NCBI RefSeq assembly: GCF_009617755.1
Contig: NZ_BGZH01000003.1
Coordinates: 124,001-188,000, forward strand
Length of the DNA stretch: 64,000 nt
Source: Marinobacter salsuginis
GTDB lineage: Bacteria > Pseudomonadota > Gammaproteobacteria > Pseudomonadales > Oleiphilaceae
Direction: 5' to 3'
In this document: positions 54,307 to 63,856 of the stretch, one piece after another
How the letters are laid out: the number at the start of each line of letters is the position of its first letter
Numbering within the stretch: position 1 is the stretch's first letter
Program-made: the position numbers and the translations under genes
Notes under the pieces: model-generated
What the model was told of the DNA's origin: nothing
What the model saw: the letters and a program-made list of their open reading frames with translations, nothing else
The model's database searches: none

Positions 54307-55473
54307 GTGCCCAGTCCTGATTCTTCCGAGCAGACCGACCAACTACCACCGTCTTCCAAACCCGGATCCGTGACCATTGAGGCCGGCACCCTGAGAGTGG
54401 CGGATGACTGGCTGTTGAGTCATTACCGATCACTGGCGTCCCTGGCTTCATCCATGTCACCCAGAGACACGGGCGCGTTATCAATAGACCTTTCGGGCCT
54501 GAACAGAATTGACACGGCCGGAGCATCCCAGCTGGCCTCACTCATTGGCCCCCAGCGCCTGCTGGAAGCGGTGACCTCTGCTGGCGACTTGCCGCGGGAA
54601 AAATCTGCCCTGATTGCTGCCGTTTGCGAGGCGATGAAAGACCAGCCCGAGCCAGACAGGGGCGCACCTTCGCTTATCCGGAGCTTCGTGATCGGGACCG
54701 GTCAGAAAGTGGAAGGCATATTCCGATTGCTATGGATCCTCGTCGGCTTTATCGGCCAGACGCTCGGCACCCTGGCCTGGAACCTTCCGAGGCCCTGGCG
54801 CTGGCGTATGACACCCTTCGTTGCCGCGGTTCACGACACCGGCCTGAATGCCCTGCCCATTGTGGCACTGCTGACATTTCTGGTGGGTGCCGTGGTGGCG
54901 TTCCTGGGAGCAACCGTGCTGGAGGATTTTGGCGCCACCATTTACACGGTCAATCTGGTGGCCTTCTCCTTCCTGCGGGAATTCGGGGTGCTGTTGGCCG
55001 CGATACTTCTCGCCGGCCGAACCGCCAGTGCCTTTACCGCCCACATTGGTGCCATGAAGGTGAACGAGGAGCTGGACGCCATCCGCACCCTCGGCCTTAA
55101 CCCGATCGAACTGCTGGTGCTGCCCCGTGTGATGGCCATGATGGTGAGCCTTCCGATCCTGACCTTTGTGGGTATGATTTCGGGAATGGTGGGCGGCGCC
55201 ATAGTCTGCGCCCTGGTGCTGGATATCTCGCCGACGCAGTTCATGGCGATCGTTGAGCGGGACATCGCCCTTCAGCATTTTCTTGTGGGCATCGTGAAGG
55301 CCCCGATCTTTGCGTTCCTGATTGCCGTCATTGGCTGCCTGGAAGGGTTCAAGGTGGCCGGCAGCGCTCAATCCGTGGGCGAACACACTACTTCCAGCGT
55401 GGTTCAATCCATCTTCATGGTGATTCTGCTGGATTCCATTGCTGCACTATTCTTCATGGAAATGGGCTGGTAA
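54307..55473 (+). CDS. MlaE-family lipid ABC permease with N-terminal STAS (MlaB-like) domain
   Basis: About 388 residues. The first 105 residues form a STAS-like domain (SIDLSGLNRIDTAGASQLAS); the rest is the MlaE/YrbE permease with GFIGQTLGTLAW, a hydrophobic core and the conserved loop AFTAHIGAMKVNEELDAIRT LGL-type signature, ending GEHTTSSVVQSIFM. It forms the membrane channel of an MCE lipid transporter in the inner membrane. GTG 54307 is the chosen start; GTG 54370 is possible. The frame stays open further back but through the tRNA region. Three partner genes follow. Confidence 0.88.
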   Translation: MPSPDSSEQTDQLPPSSKPGSVTIEAGTLRVADDWLLSHYRSLASLASSMSPRDTGALSIDLSGLNRIDTAGASQLASLIGPQRLLEAVTSAGDLPREKSALIAAVCEAMKDQPEPDRGAPSLIRSFVIGTGQKVEGIFRLLWILVGFIGQTLGTLAWNLPRPWRWRMTPFVAAVHDTGLNALPIVALLTFLVGAVVAFLGATVLEDFGATIYTVNLVAFSFLREFGVLLAAILLAGRTASAFTAHIGAMKVNEELDAIRTLGLNPIELLVLPRVMAMMVSLPILTFVGMISGMVGGAIVCALVLDISPTQFMAIVERDIALQHFLVGIVKAPIFAFLIAVIGCLEGFKVAGSAQSVGEHTTSSVVQSIFMVILLDSIAALFFMEMGW

Positions 55474-55475
55474 TC

Positions 55476-56309
55476 ATGGCGGCTATGAGCGAATCCCCAA
55501 GTAGTGACGCCGGCAGTAAACCGGTGATTGCAGTACGGGACCTGTGCAACCAGTTTGGCGATCACGTTGTTCACGAGAACCTCGACCTGGACCTGCTTCG
55601 GGGCGAGATTCTGGGTGTGGTTGGTGGCTCTGGAACCGGCAAAACCGTGCTTTTGCGCAGCATTGTTGGGCTGAACACGCCCACCTCGGGCCACATACGC
55701 GTTTTTGGCGAGGATCTGATCCAGCTTTCGGCCCGTGAGCGCTCCCGGATAGAGCAACGGTTCGGTGTACTGTTCCAGGGGGGCGCCCTGTTCACCTCAT
55801 TGAACCTGCAGGAAAATATAGCGGTTCCCCTGATTGAACACGCCGGCCTGAAGCGGCCCGAAGCGGAACAGCTGGCCCGCATGAAGCTGGCGCTGACCGG
55901 ATTACCTCCCAATGCGGCGCTTCGCTACCCGTCCGAACTCTCCGGCGGCATGGTTAAACGCGCGAGCCTGGCACGAGCCCTGGCCCTTGATCCGGAAATC
56001 CTGTTTCTGGACGAACCCACCGCCGGCCTGGATCCCATCGGGGCTGCGGCATTCGACCGGCTGATCGTGACGCTTCGGGATGCCCTGGGGCTGACCGTGT
56101 TCTTGGTCACCCATGATCTGGACACCCTGTACTCAACCTGTGACCGGGTTGCGGTTCTTTCACAGCGAAAGGTCCTGGTAGCTGATACGCTGGAGGCCGT
56201 TGCCGCCACAGAAGACGATTGGATCCAGGATTACTTTCAAGGCCCCCGCGGTCGGGCGGCGAGCTACGCCTTCAGGGACCATTCGAACACACGGACGCAG
56301 GAGCAGTAA
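55476..56309 (+). CDS. MlaF-family ABC ATPase
   Basis: 277 residues. Walker A GGSGTGKTVLLRSIVG, Q-loop LFQGGALFTSLN, signature LSGGMVKRASLARALA, Walker B ILFLDEPTAGLDPIG and H-loop VTHDLDTLY are all present. It powers the MCE transporter. It starts 2 nt after the permease stop and ends 2 nt before the MCE gene. Confidence 0.93.
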   Translation: MAAMSESPSSDAGSKPVIAVRDLCNQFGDHVVHENLDLDLLRGEILGVVGGSGTGKTVLLRSIVGLNTPTSGHIRVFGEDLIQLSARERSRIEQRFGVLFQGGALFTSLNLQENIAVPLIEHAGLKRPEAEQLARMKLALTGLPPNAALRYPSELSGGMVKRASLARALALDPEILFLDEPTAGLDPIGAAAFDRLIVTLRDALGLTVFLVTHDLDTLYSTCDRVAVLSQRKVLVADTLEAVAATEDDWIQDYFQGPRGRAASYAFRDHSNTRTQEQ

Positions 56310-56311
56310 CC

Positions 56312-57250
56312 ATGGAGCCGAGGGCCCATCACCTGATCATTGGCCTGTTTACCATCCTGGCCTTCGCCGCCGCACTGATCTTTTCGCTGTGGCTTGCGAA
56401 ATCCTCCGCCGATCGGGAATGGGGCTACTATGAGATCGTGTTCGAGCAGGCAGTTGGCGGCCTGTCCGAGGGTAATCCGGTGCTTTATAACGGCGTGCAG
56501 ATTGGCGATGTCGTGGAGTTGAACCTTGATCCGAACAATCCCGCTCATGTGCGGGTTCTGGTGCGGGTTGATCAGTCGATTCCCATCCGAGAGAACACCA
56601 AGGCCGGCATGGTGCTCGCCAATATTACCGGCAGCATGAGCGTCCAGTTCAGCGGTGGGAGCCCCGACCAGCCCGTGCTAAAGGGCGACAGGGACAACCC
56701 GCCGGTCATTTTTGCCGAGCCCTCGGCATTCAACAACCTGCTGGCCAACAGCGAACAACTGCTGGCCAAAGCGGACCAGCTGCTTACCAGCGCCACTGAG
56801 TTGCTGTCCGGAGACAATATCGAGAACGCCTCTGCGATTCTGAGGAACACGCGCGAGGCCACGGATGCCCTGCTCGACCGCCGGGATCAGCTGACCGCCC
56901 TGCTTGAACAGTTCGACGCGGCCGCCATTCGCGCAGAAGAAGCCGCCATCAAGGTGTCCAATGTATCGGATAATGCCAACGAACTGTTGCGAACCGATGG
57001 CCAGCGGGTTCTGGAGTCCATGGACAGAGCCCTCGCGGTAATTACCACGACCATCGGGCGGATTGATGAGCTGACCCGTGACAATCAGGGCGCAATGGAT
57101 GCTGGCCTTCAGGGCATGGGCGAGTTGGCACCCGCGCTTCGGGAGCTGAGGGCAACCCTGCGCAGCCTGAACCAGTTCACTCACCGGCTGGAACAGGACC
57201 CCACGGGCACGCTATTCGGCAATGAAACCATGAAGGAGATGGCACAGTGA
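56312..57250 (+). CDS. MlaD-like MCE substrate-binding protein
   Basis: This protein of about 312 residues has one N-terminal membrane helix (LIIGLFTILAFAAALIFSLWL) and an MCE domain (about 40-120: YEIVFEQAVGGLSEGNPV, GVQIGDVVEL, RVLVRVDQSIPI, SMSVQFSGG). A long helical tail (about 150-300, repeated LLA/LLTS and asparagine/alanine heptads) is longer than E. coli MlaD and may form a periplasmic tube, as in LetB/PqiB-like proteins. It overlaps the lipoprotein gene by 4 nt. Confidence 0.9.
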   Translation: MEPRAHHLIIGLFTILAFAAALIFSLWLAKSSADREWGYYEIVFEQAVGGLSEGNPVLYNGVQIGDVVELNLDPNNPAHVRVLVRVDQSIPIRENTKAGMVLANITGSMSVQFSGGSPDQPVLKGDRDNPPVIFAEPSAFNNLLANSEQLLAKADQLLTSATELLSGDNIENASAILRNTREATDALLDRRDQLTALLEQFDAAAIRAEEAAIKVSNVSDNANELLRTDGQRVLESMDRALAVITTTIGRIDELTRDNQGAMDAGLQGMGELAPALRELRATLRSLNQFTHRLEQDPTGTLFGNETMKEMAQ

Positions 57251-57900
57251 CATTGAGGTCAATCAAAAGCGTTGCGCTTCTCCTGGGCGCTGCCCTTGCC
57301 AGTGGCTGCACGGTGTTTCCGAACCCCGAACCACCCAGGGTTATGGACCTGGCGTTGGTACAGCCAATTCCCGCGGTCGAGCAAGCGGTTCAGGCATCCC
57401 TTCGCGTGGATACACCCTACGCCTCAGAGCCCTTCAATGGCTCGCTCATTCTGGCAAAGCCCATACCGCAGGAGTTTCGGTCCTACGAGGCCATCCGATG
57501 GAGGGATACAGCGCCTGTGGTGGTCCGGGATACCCTGGTTGCCAGCCTTCGCCAGAGTGGCGCCTTCACAAACGTCATCACCGATACCAATCCCGCGCCG
57601 GCTGAGCTGACGCTGGTGACCGAACTCTCTGCGTTTAATTCGGAAACCCCGGACACCGGCCCCCAGGTGGTTATCGAGCTACATCTTCAGATGATTCACA
57701 ATCGTTCGCGGGCCAACCTGTGTACACGTACCGTCCGGATTGTTGAGCCCGCGGCGGGCACATCGGTTGACCAGATTGTTGAGGCGTTCGGAACCGCTGG
57801 CAGCCAGTTGGCCGCCAGGGTGGTTGACTGGGCTACGACGTGTGACTATCCGCCTCGGCTGAGGCCTTCTCGGGAAACAGATCAGACCACGCAGCCTTGA
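57247..57900 (+). CDS. ABC-type transport auxiliary lipoprotein (PqiC-like)
   Basis: 217 residues. A signal peptide with lipobox LASGC (Cys about 21) leads to a PqiC-like domain: YEAIRWRDTAPVVVRDTLVA, FTNVITDTN, ELTLVTELSAFN, GPQVVIELHLQMI. It is an outer-membrane partner of the MCE transporter. Its last 68 nt overlap the end of convergent pgsA. Confidence 0.85.
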   Translation: MTLRSIKSVALLLGAALASGCTVFPNPEPPRVMDLALVQPIPAVEQAVQASLRVDTPYASEPFNGSLILAKPIPQEFRSYEAIRWRDTAPVVVRDTLVASLRQSGAFTNVITDTNPAPAELTLVTELSAFNSETPDTGPQVVIELHLQMIHNRSRANLCTRTVRIVEPAAGTSVDQIVEAFGTAGSQLAARVVDWATTCDYPPRLRPSRETDQTTQP

Positions 57901-58411
57901 GGTAGAGACCCATGGACCAGAGCGTGAGAATCGCGGCGATATAGAGCAGCGCCAGGGCAACATTGGCCCAGAGCACGCCAGGGGGGAAGGCCAGCAAACC
58001 CACGATGGCTGCCATCTGGGCCGTGGTCTTGATCTTCCCGATGTAGGAGACTGCCACACTTGCGCGGCTGCCGATTTCTGCCATCCACTCCCGCAGGGCG
58101 GAAATCACGATTTCACGACCGATAATCACCGTGGCCGGAATGGTCAGCAGGATCGCCGAGTGTTCCTCGATCAGCACAGCCAGGGCAACGGCCACCATGA
58201 GCTTGTCTGCAACCGGGTCGAGGAAGGCGCCGAAAGGCGTGCTCTGGTTGAGCTTGCGGGCAAGATAGCCGTCCAGCCAGTCCGTGGCCGCCGCCAGCCC
58301 GAAAATGGCCGCGCTCACGAGGTAGCTCCACCCCACCGGAAGGTAAAAAATCACCACAAACACCGGAATCATGATGATGCGGGAGAGGGTGAGGATGTTT
58401 GGTAGATTCAT
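57833..58411 (-). CDS. pgsA: CDP-diacylglycerol-glycerol-3-phosphate phosphatidyltransferase PgsA
   Basis: This protein of about 192 residues starts MNLPNILTLSRIIMIPVFVV and holds the CDP-alcohol phosphotransferase motif, D-x2-DG-x2-AR-x8-G-x3-D-x3-D, in ATDWLDGYLARKLNQSTPFG and LDPVADKLM. It makes phosphatidylglycerol phosphate in the inner membrane. ATG 58411 fits the known family N-terminus; it lies 7 nt after uvrC. Confidence 0.94.
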   Translation of the reverse strand: MNLPNILTLSRIIMIPVFVVIFYLPVGWSYLVSAAIFGLAAATDWLDGYLARKLNQSTPFGAFLDPVADKLMVAVALAVLIEEHSAILLTIPATVIIGREIVISALREWMAEIGSRASVAVSYIGKIKTTAQMAAIVGLLAFPPGVLWANVALALLYIAAILTLWSMGLYLKAAWSDLFPEKASAEADSHTS

Positions 58412-58418
58412 GCTGTCC

Positions 58419-60284
58419 TTACTCGTCGTGCAATGCTGCGTATATGGTTTCGGCCAGTGATTTGCTGATGCCCTGCACCTTGGCCATCTCATCAACCCCG
58501 GCCTTGCGGAGTTCCTGAATGCCGCCAAAATACCGGATCAGGTCGCGACGCTTCTTCGGTCCCACGCCTTCAATGCCTTCCAGTGTAGACTGCCGGCGTT
58601 TTTTGTCCCGCCGGGCCCGGTGCCCGGTAATCGCAAACCGGTGGGATTCATCCCGGATGTGCTGGATCAGGTGCAGCGCCGGTGAATCGGCCGGCACCCG
58701 GAACACATCGCCAGTCATGGCGTCAATCAGCTGCTCCATGCCTGCACGACGGGTCACTCCCTTGGCGACACCAATCAGCGGGATATCGGAAATCTCAAGC
58801 TCATCAAACACTTCCCGGGCAATGTTCAACTGCCCTTTACCACCATCGATGAAGACCAGATCCGGGCGCTTGCCCTCCCCGGCCACCATCCGTTTGTACC
58901 GGCGGGTAAGCACCTGTCGCATGGCGGCGTAATCGTCGCCGGCGGTGACACCCTCGATATTGTACAGGCGGTAATCGCTCTTCAGGGGGCCATTCTCATC
59001 GAAAACCACACAGGATGCGACGGTATTTTCCCCGTGGCTGTGGCTGATGTCGAAACACTCCATTCTTTGCGGTGTTTCTGCCAGCTCCAGAAGATCCCTC
59101 AATGCCAGCAAGCGCCGGTACACGGTCTCCTTGCTCGCCAGGTGCGTGAGCAGGGTCTGGCGGGCGTTCGTCATCGCCAGCTCCAGCCACCGGCGGCGTT
59201 CACCCCGCACATTGCCGCGAATCCGGGTTTCCCGGTTTGCGGACTCGCTGAGGGCCTGGGCCAGCAATTCCTGGCCTTCCACCTCAACCGGCACCAGGAT
59301 GTCCCGAGGAATCTCCCGGCGGGTGTTGCCCCCGAAATAGTACTGGCCAAGAAAGGCGCTGAGCAGTTCGCCTTCGGTCTGTTCGATGGAGTAACGGGGG
59401 AAGTAGTCTTTGGTCCCCAACACCCGGCCACCCCGAACGATGATCACAACAATACAGACAACCCCGGCATCCTGGGCAATGGCAATGACATCCGCGTCGC
59501 CGCCCTCGCCTTCGATTGATTGCTGCTCCTGCACGTGGCGCAGGTGGTTGATCTGGTCCCGGTAGGCTGCCGCTTTTTCAAACTCCAGATTCTTTGATGC
59601 CGCCTCCATGGCGTTCATCAGATCGTGGAGAATCGCAGGGTTCTTGCCCTCCAGAAACATTGTGGCGTGACGGATGTCCTGCCGATACTCCTCGGGCGTG
59701 ATGTGTTCAACACAAGGTGCCGTGCAACGGTTGATCTGGTATTGCAGACAAGGCCTTGTGCGATTCCTGAAAAAGCTTTCACTACAGTTCCTTATGCGGA
59801 AAATCTTTTGTAAAACATTAAGACTTTCCTTGACTGCTCCCGAGCTTGGAAACGGCCCGAACCAGGTGCCGCCACCCTTTTTTGTGCGCCCACGTCGGAA
59901 CGTCAGCGAGGGGTAATCGCTGTGGGAAGACAAATAGATATAGGGATAGGACTTATCATCCCGAAGCAGGATGTTGTAGGGCGGCCGTAACGATTTGATC
60001 AGGTTCTGTTCGAGCAGCAGTGCTTCGGTTTCACTGCCGGTGATGGTCACTTCAATGGAGGCAATCTTGCCAACGAGGGCTTCGGTCTTGGGCGCCAGGC
60101 CGGTCTTGCGGAAGTAGCTGCCAACCCGCTTTTTGAGGTTGCGGGCCTTGCCCACGTAAAGAACCGAGCCACCCTCGTCGTACATTCGGTAGACGCCGGG
60201 CCGCTCGGTCAACTGTTTCAGGAAGCTCTTGCTGTCAAACTCCCCGATGTGGGTGCTCTCAGGGTCAGACCTTGTCGGCATCAA
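58419..60284 (-). CDS. uvrC: Excinuclease ABC subunit C UvrC
   Basis: 621 residues, normal size. An N-terminal GIY-YIG nuclease (PGVYRMYDEGGSVLYVGKAR), Cys-rich CLQYQINRCTAPC, a UVR motif near 205-240, the RNase-H-like domain (MECFDISHSHGENTVAS, FIDGGKGQLNIA) and a tandem HhH end (IEGVGPKKRRDLIRYFGG, VQGISKSLAETIY) are seen. It makes both incisions in nucleotide excision repair. It overlaps uvrY by 20 nt, a conserved pairing in gammaproteobacteria. Confidence 0.97.
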   Translation of the reverse strand: MMPTRSDPESTHIGEFDSKSFLKQLTERPGVYRMYDEGGSVLYVGKARNLKKRVGSYFRKTGLAPKTEALVGKIASIEVTITGSETEALLLEQNLIKSLRPPYNILLRDDKSYPYIYLSSHSDYPSLTFRRGRTKKGGGTWFGPFPSSGAVKESLNVLQKIFRIRNCSESFFRNRTRPCLQYQINRCTAPCVEHITPEEYRQDIRHATMFLEGKNPAILHDLMNAMEAASKNLEFEKAAAYRDQINHLRHVQEQQSIEGEGGDADVIAIAQDAGVVCIVVIIVRGGRVLGTKDYFPRYSIEQTEGELLSAFLGQYYFGGNTRREIPRDILVPVEVEGQELLAQALSESANRETRIRGNVRGERRRWLELAMTNARQTLLTHLASKETVYRRLLALRDLLELAETPQRMECFDISHSHGENTVASCVVFDENGPLKSDYRLYNIEGVTAGDDYAAMRQVLTRRYKRMVAGEGKRPDLVFIDGGKGQLNIAREVFDELEISDIPLIGVAKGVTRRAGMEQLIDAMTGDVFRVPADSPALHLIQHIRDESHRFAITGHRARRDKKRRQSTLEGIEGVGPKKRRDLIRYFGGIQELRKAGVDEMAKVQGISKSLAETIYAALHDE

Positions 60285-60927
60285 GCAACCCGAGCCGTAC
60301 TGCCATCAGGGCTAATTCAACATCACTGGAGATTTCCAGTTTCTCGAAGATCCGGTAGCGGTAGCTGTTCACCGTCTTGGGGCTCAGGCACAGCTTGTCG
60401 GAGATATCCTGCACCTTCTGGCAATCCACCACCATCATGGCAATCTGCATTTCCCGTTCGGACAGCCGGTCGAACAGAGACAGCTCGCCGTCTTCATCCC
60501 GATCACCGCCGCCCAGTTGCTTCAGGGCCATCTTCTGGGCGATTTCCGGGCTGATGTACCGCTGGCCGGTGTGGGCCATACGGATGGCGCGAACCATCTC
60601 TTTGATATCGGCGCCTTTGGTGATGTAGGCGGTGGCACCGCTTTGCATGACGCGGGTTGGGTAGGGGTCGTCCGCGCAGGCGGTTACCACAATCACACGA
60701 ATGGAATCATCAATGCGGAGGATACGACGGGTTGCCTCGAGGCCCCCGATACCCGGCATGCGGATATCCATGAGCACAATATCCGGACGCTGTTGGCGAA
60801 CAAAATCGATAGCGTCCTCGCCGGATGACGCCTGCCCGATGACTTCAATGTCCGGGTTGTCAGCCAGCATCCGGGTAATGCCGGACCTCACCAGCTCATG
60901 GTCATCTACAACCAGTACCCTGATCAA
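60265..60927 (-). CDS. uvrY: Response regulator UvrY/GacA
   Basis: 220 residues. Receiver with D8-D9 (LVVDDHELV), acceptor Asp in IVLMDIRMPGIGG, TA switch and TKG lysine; LuxR-type HTH with LSEREMQIAMMVVDC, ISDKLCLSPKTVNSYRYRIF. In relatives it is the partner of GacS/BarA and activates small RNAs that titrate CsrA/RsmA. It is the first gene of uvrY-uvrC-pgsA. Confidence 0.95.
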   Translation of the reverse strand: MIRVLVVDDHELVRSGITRMLADNPDIEVIGQASSGEDAIDFVRQQRPDIVLMDIRMPGIGGLEATRRILRIDDSIRVIVVTACADDPYPTRVMQSGATAYITKGADIKEMVRAIRMAHTGQRYISPEIAQKMALKQLGGGDRDEDGELSLFDRLSEREMQIAMMVVDCQKVQDISDKLCLSPKTVNSYRYRIFEKLEISSDVELALMAVRLGLLDADKV

Positions 60928-61027
60928 AATTCACCTCGCACACGGCTTTCGGGAAAACAGCGCGATTGTAACGTTTAGTTCCGGCCCCGGGTAGGTGCAA
61001 ACATAAATACCGTGACAGACCTGACGC

Positions 61028-61279
61028 CTAACCCGGCACACCCAGACCGGCGGTATTCTCAACCGGGTCGAACCAGACCACCAGATCGCCCCGCCGCACC
61101 GCAGACATCACCCTGCTCTGCTCGCCCATGGGATTTTCAGTATCGTTCAGGCCGTGGTACCGGGTGCAATATTCCTCCACCAGGCCCTGGAGCTGGTCTT
61201 CGGTCAGCAACTCGGTATCAACAATGAACTTTTCCTGCCGGGGATCTTGCTCTGGCTGGTTTTCGGGGCTGTCAGTCAT
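61028..61279 (-). CDS. Small acidic protein, YheU (UPF0270)-like
   Basis: 83 residues. The core LLTEDQLQGLVEEYCTRYHG and RVMSAVRRGDLVVWFDP resembles YheU, in which a loop with E/G residues is followed by a V..QL..G.-V strand. Function unknown. AGGAGG lies before the ATG. Confidence 0.6.
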   Translation of the reverse strand: MTDSPENQPEQDPRQEKFIVDTELLTEDQLQGLVEEYCTRYHGLNDTENPMGEQSRVMSAVRRGDLVVWFDPVENTAGLGVPG

Positions 61280-61329
61280 ACTACCTCCTGTGACGCCACC
61301 ATGTTACGAGGTATGGCGGAAAGGTAGAA

Positions 61330-61350
61330 GCCCGGATTTGGTTTCCGGGC
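61330..61350 (-). terminator. Likely terminator of the chemoreceptor gene
   Basis: GCCCGGA, 7-nt loop, TCCGGGC, a perfect 7-bp stem 13 nt after the stop; the following tract (TTCTACCTTTCC) is only partly T-rich. Confidence 0.5.
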
Positions 61351-61363
61351 AAGCACTCGTTGT

Positions 61364-62983
61364 TCAGGCAGGTTCTTCGGTGGTGCGGAAACGAGCGATC
61401 AGTTGGCGCATGGATACGGACTCCTGCCTCAGCGCCTCGCTGATGGTCCGGGTTTGCTCGACGCTCTCGATCAGGAAATCAGCGCTTTCGTCCAGCGCTG
61501 TCGATCGACGGCCGACCCGCCCGATCTCATCCCTTTGCATGGCAACGGCGGAGCTGATCTCGGCACTGTGATTCTCGAGGTCCACAAACTGGCCCTGCAA
61601 TGACTGGAGGTGCCCCTTGAGTGCGGCCAGATGCTCACGGTTGCTGCTACCGGCATCGCGCATCTCTTCCAGAAGATCATCAACACTGCTGACCCCGGAT
61701 ACCAGGTCCTGCACCCACTGCGAGATATTCCGGGTAGAGTCAGAGGTGCGACGGGAAAGAGTCCGAACCTCATCGGCCACCACCGCAAAACCGCGACCGT
61801 GCTCGCCCGCGCGAGCGGCCTCGATGGCGGCGTTCAGGGCCAGCAGGTTGGTCTGCTCGGCGATGTCGGCAATTACCCCGATAACCTGCTCAATCTTGCC
61901 CGTGGATTCGTTCAGGGCGTGGATGGAGCCAGAAACGCGGGAAATCACATCCACCGTGTGTTCCGCAGCCTCTTCGCTTGTGGTCAATCGACTTTGCACT
62001 TCTTCGTTGGCTGCTACTGCGGATTTCACGGTGTTAGCCGATTCGTCTGTGGCCCGCTCTATAGCTGAGGCCTGATCGGCAATGGCGGCCATTGACTGGC
62101 TCACGTCATTGATCTGCTTCCGGGTTTGCTCGGAGGCCGCCTGGAGCGACTCGGCGCCGTTGTCCAGGGCGCCCGAGCGCTCGTCCAGACCGCCGGCGGC
62201 CGTGCGGATGTCTGCAATAAAATGCTCGAACCGGGAGACCAATCCACCCAGCGCACTGGCCACACCAGCCACCTCGTCCCGCCCCTTCAGGACGGGCACA
62301 CGCGTAAGATCGGCGTTCTTCTCCATGGCGACCAGGTCGTTCTGCATACCCTGCAAGCGCAAAATCACCGACTGCCTCAGCCACCAGGTCATGATAACGA
62401 CGATAAGCAGGAAGGACACGGAGCCCGCAATCAGGAAGCTCTGCTGACCGGCCAGAAACGACAGCAGTTCGTCTGCGCCCTCGGACACCGAGGCTCGGCT
62501 CTGAAACTGGCGCTCGGCGATGGCTGCGAGCATCGGTTCCATGGCCGGGAACAGATCGAAATCCACCACCTGACCAACACGGTAATAGCTTTTCTCGGCA
62601 ATGCCTTCTCCCATCCGGGCGATAAGCGCCAGTACCCGCTCGAAATCCTCACGGTGTGCTTCTGCCCACTGGCGCAGGCCCGGCTCTGCCTCAAGTGTCT
62701 GCCAATTTTGCGGCAATGTGCTTTCCAATCGACTGAATTCGGTCTCGATTTCATCCCACAGTAAAAGCTGGGCCTTGATCTTGTAGGCAAGGTCCTGAAG
62801 GTGGCGATGATCCTGTTCCATGTCCGCCAGCAGCCAGGCTTCGTTGAGGTTGGTCTGTATCAGGGTTTTGGAGGCGCCTTCGGCTTTCAGGATGATGCTC
62901 CATGACAGCGCGGCAAGCCCGGCGAGGGCGAAGACTGATAGAAAGGCGAAAAACAGGATCCGGGTTCTTACTGTGCCGAACAT
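61364..62983 (-). CDS. Methyl-accepting chemotaxis protein
   Basis: 539 residues. Two membrane helices (about 8-30 and 185-207) flank a helical periplasmic sensor of about 150 residues; a HAMP domain ([20 protein letters not shown]) and a signalling domain with the hairpin tip [20 protein letters not shown] and [20 protein letters not shown] follow. No C-terminal CheR-binding pentapeptide is seen. Ligand unknown. Confidence 0.94.
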   Translation of the reverse strand: MFGTVRTRILFFAFLSVFALAGLAALSWSIILKAEGASKTLIQTNLNEAWLLADMEQDHRHLQDLAYKIKAQLLLWDEIETEFSRLESTLPQNWQTLEAEPGLRQWAEAHREDFERVLALIARMGEGIAEKSYYRVGQVVDFDLFPAMEPMLAAIAERQFQSRASVSEGADELLSFLAGQQSFLIAGSVSFLLIVVIMTWWLRQSVILRLQGMQNDLVAMEKNADLTRVPVLKGRDEVAGVASALGGLVSRFEHFIADIRTAAGGLDERSGALDNGAESLQAASEQTRKQINDVSQSMAAIADQASAIERATDESANTVKSAVAANEEVQSRLTTSEEAAEHTVDVISRVSGSIHALNESTGKIEQVIGVIADIAEQTNLLALNAAIEAARAGEHGRGFAVVADEVRTLSRRTSDSTRNISQWVQDLVSGVSSVDDLLEEMRDAGSSNREHLAALKGHLQSLQGQFVDLENHSAEISSAVAMQRDEIGRVGRRSTALDESADFLIESVEQTRTISEALRQESVSMRQLIARFRTTEEPA

Positions 62984-63151
62984 GACAACTCCAACAGCGG
63001 GCTATGCCGCGGATGGTACGCCGATTTTGTGACACTTTTATTGCACTTTGGGCGTCAGCTTTTTATCTCCACCCACCAACAATGGCGTTAACCACTTCAA
63101 ATAAATCCCCTTATTCACTATGATCGCCGCTTTCAGACCGTTTGGATGCTA

Positions 63152-63856
63152 ATGAACCAGTCCGTCTTTCGACTCACCTTACCCATTCTGTTCGGCTACT
63201 TACCGCTGGGCATGGCCTTTGGCGTGCTGTTTGCCACCCAGCTCGACTATGCCTGGTGGGCAGCACCTCTGATGGGCCTGGTGATTTATGCCGGCGCCGG
63301 CCAGATACTGGCTGTGAGTCTTCTGGCGGTTAACGCCGGCCTGCTGGAAGTATTCATCGCGATGTTTGTTCTGAATGCCCGCCATCTGTTCTACGGGCTT
63401 TCATTGCTGGGCCAGTTCAAGGAGGCGGGCTGGCGCAAGCTTTACCTGATTTTCGGTTTGACGGATGAAACCTATTCCCTGCTCACCAGCCGCCCACGGG
63501 GATCCGACCGGGCTCATGAGCAGGAGGTGGATTTCCGTATTACAGGGTTCAATCAGTGCTACTGGGTTGCTGGGTGCGCAATCGGGGCCTTGCTTGGCGA
63601 CAATGTCGCCTTTGACAGCACCGGCATCGAATTTGCACTGGTGGCTCTGTTCATTGTTCTGACACTGGAGCAATACAAGGCCCTGGGCGAAGGCTTCCCC
63701 ATCTGGCTTGGGGCCGCCGCAGCGGGTGTTGCCATGCTGCTACTGCCGCCGGCACACCAGTTGATCGGGGCCATAGCGCTGGTAACTGCCGTGCTCTTAC
63801 TGGAATACCGTAAGACTCGCAGGCAAACGCTGCACAGGGAGAGTAACCATGGGTGA
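63152..63856 (+). CDS. azlC: AzlC family branched-chain amino acid exporter subunit
   Basis: About 234 residues with several hydrophobic segments. FGYLPLGMAFGVLFATQ, YAGAGQILAVSLL, NARHLFYGLSL, FGLTDETYSLL and CYWVAGCAIGALLG are AzlC motifs. It works with AzlD, whose gene starts inside its 3' end, to export branched-chain amino acids. GGA just upstream favours ATG 63152 over 63146. Confidence 0.9.
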   Translation: MNQSVFRLTLPILFGYLPLGMAFGVLFATQLDYAWWAAPLMGLVIYAGAGQILAVSLLAVNAGLLEVFIAMFVLNARHLFYGLSLLGQFKEAGWRKLYLIFGLTDETYSLLTSRPRGSDRAHEQEVDFRITGFNQCYWVAGCAIGALLGDNVAFDSTGIEFALVALFIVLTLEQYKALGEGFPIWLGAAAAGVAMLLLPPAHQLIGAIALVTAVLLLEYRKTRRQTLHRESNHG

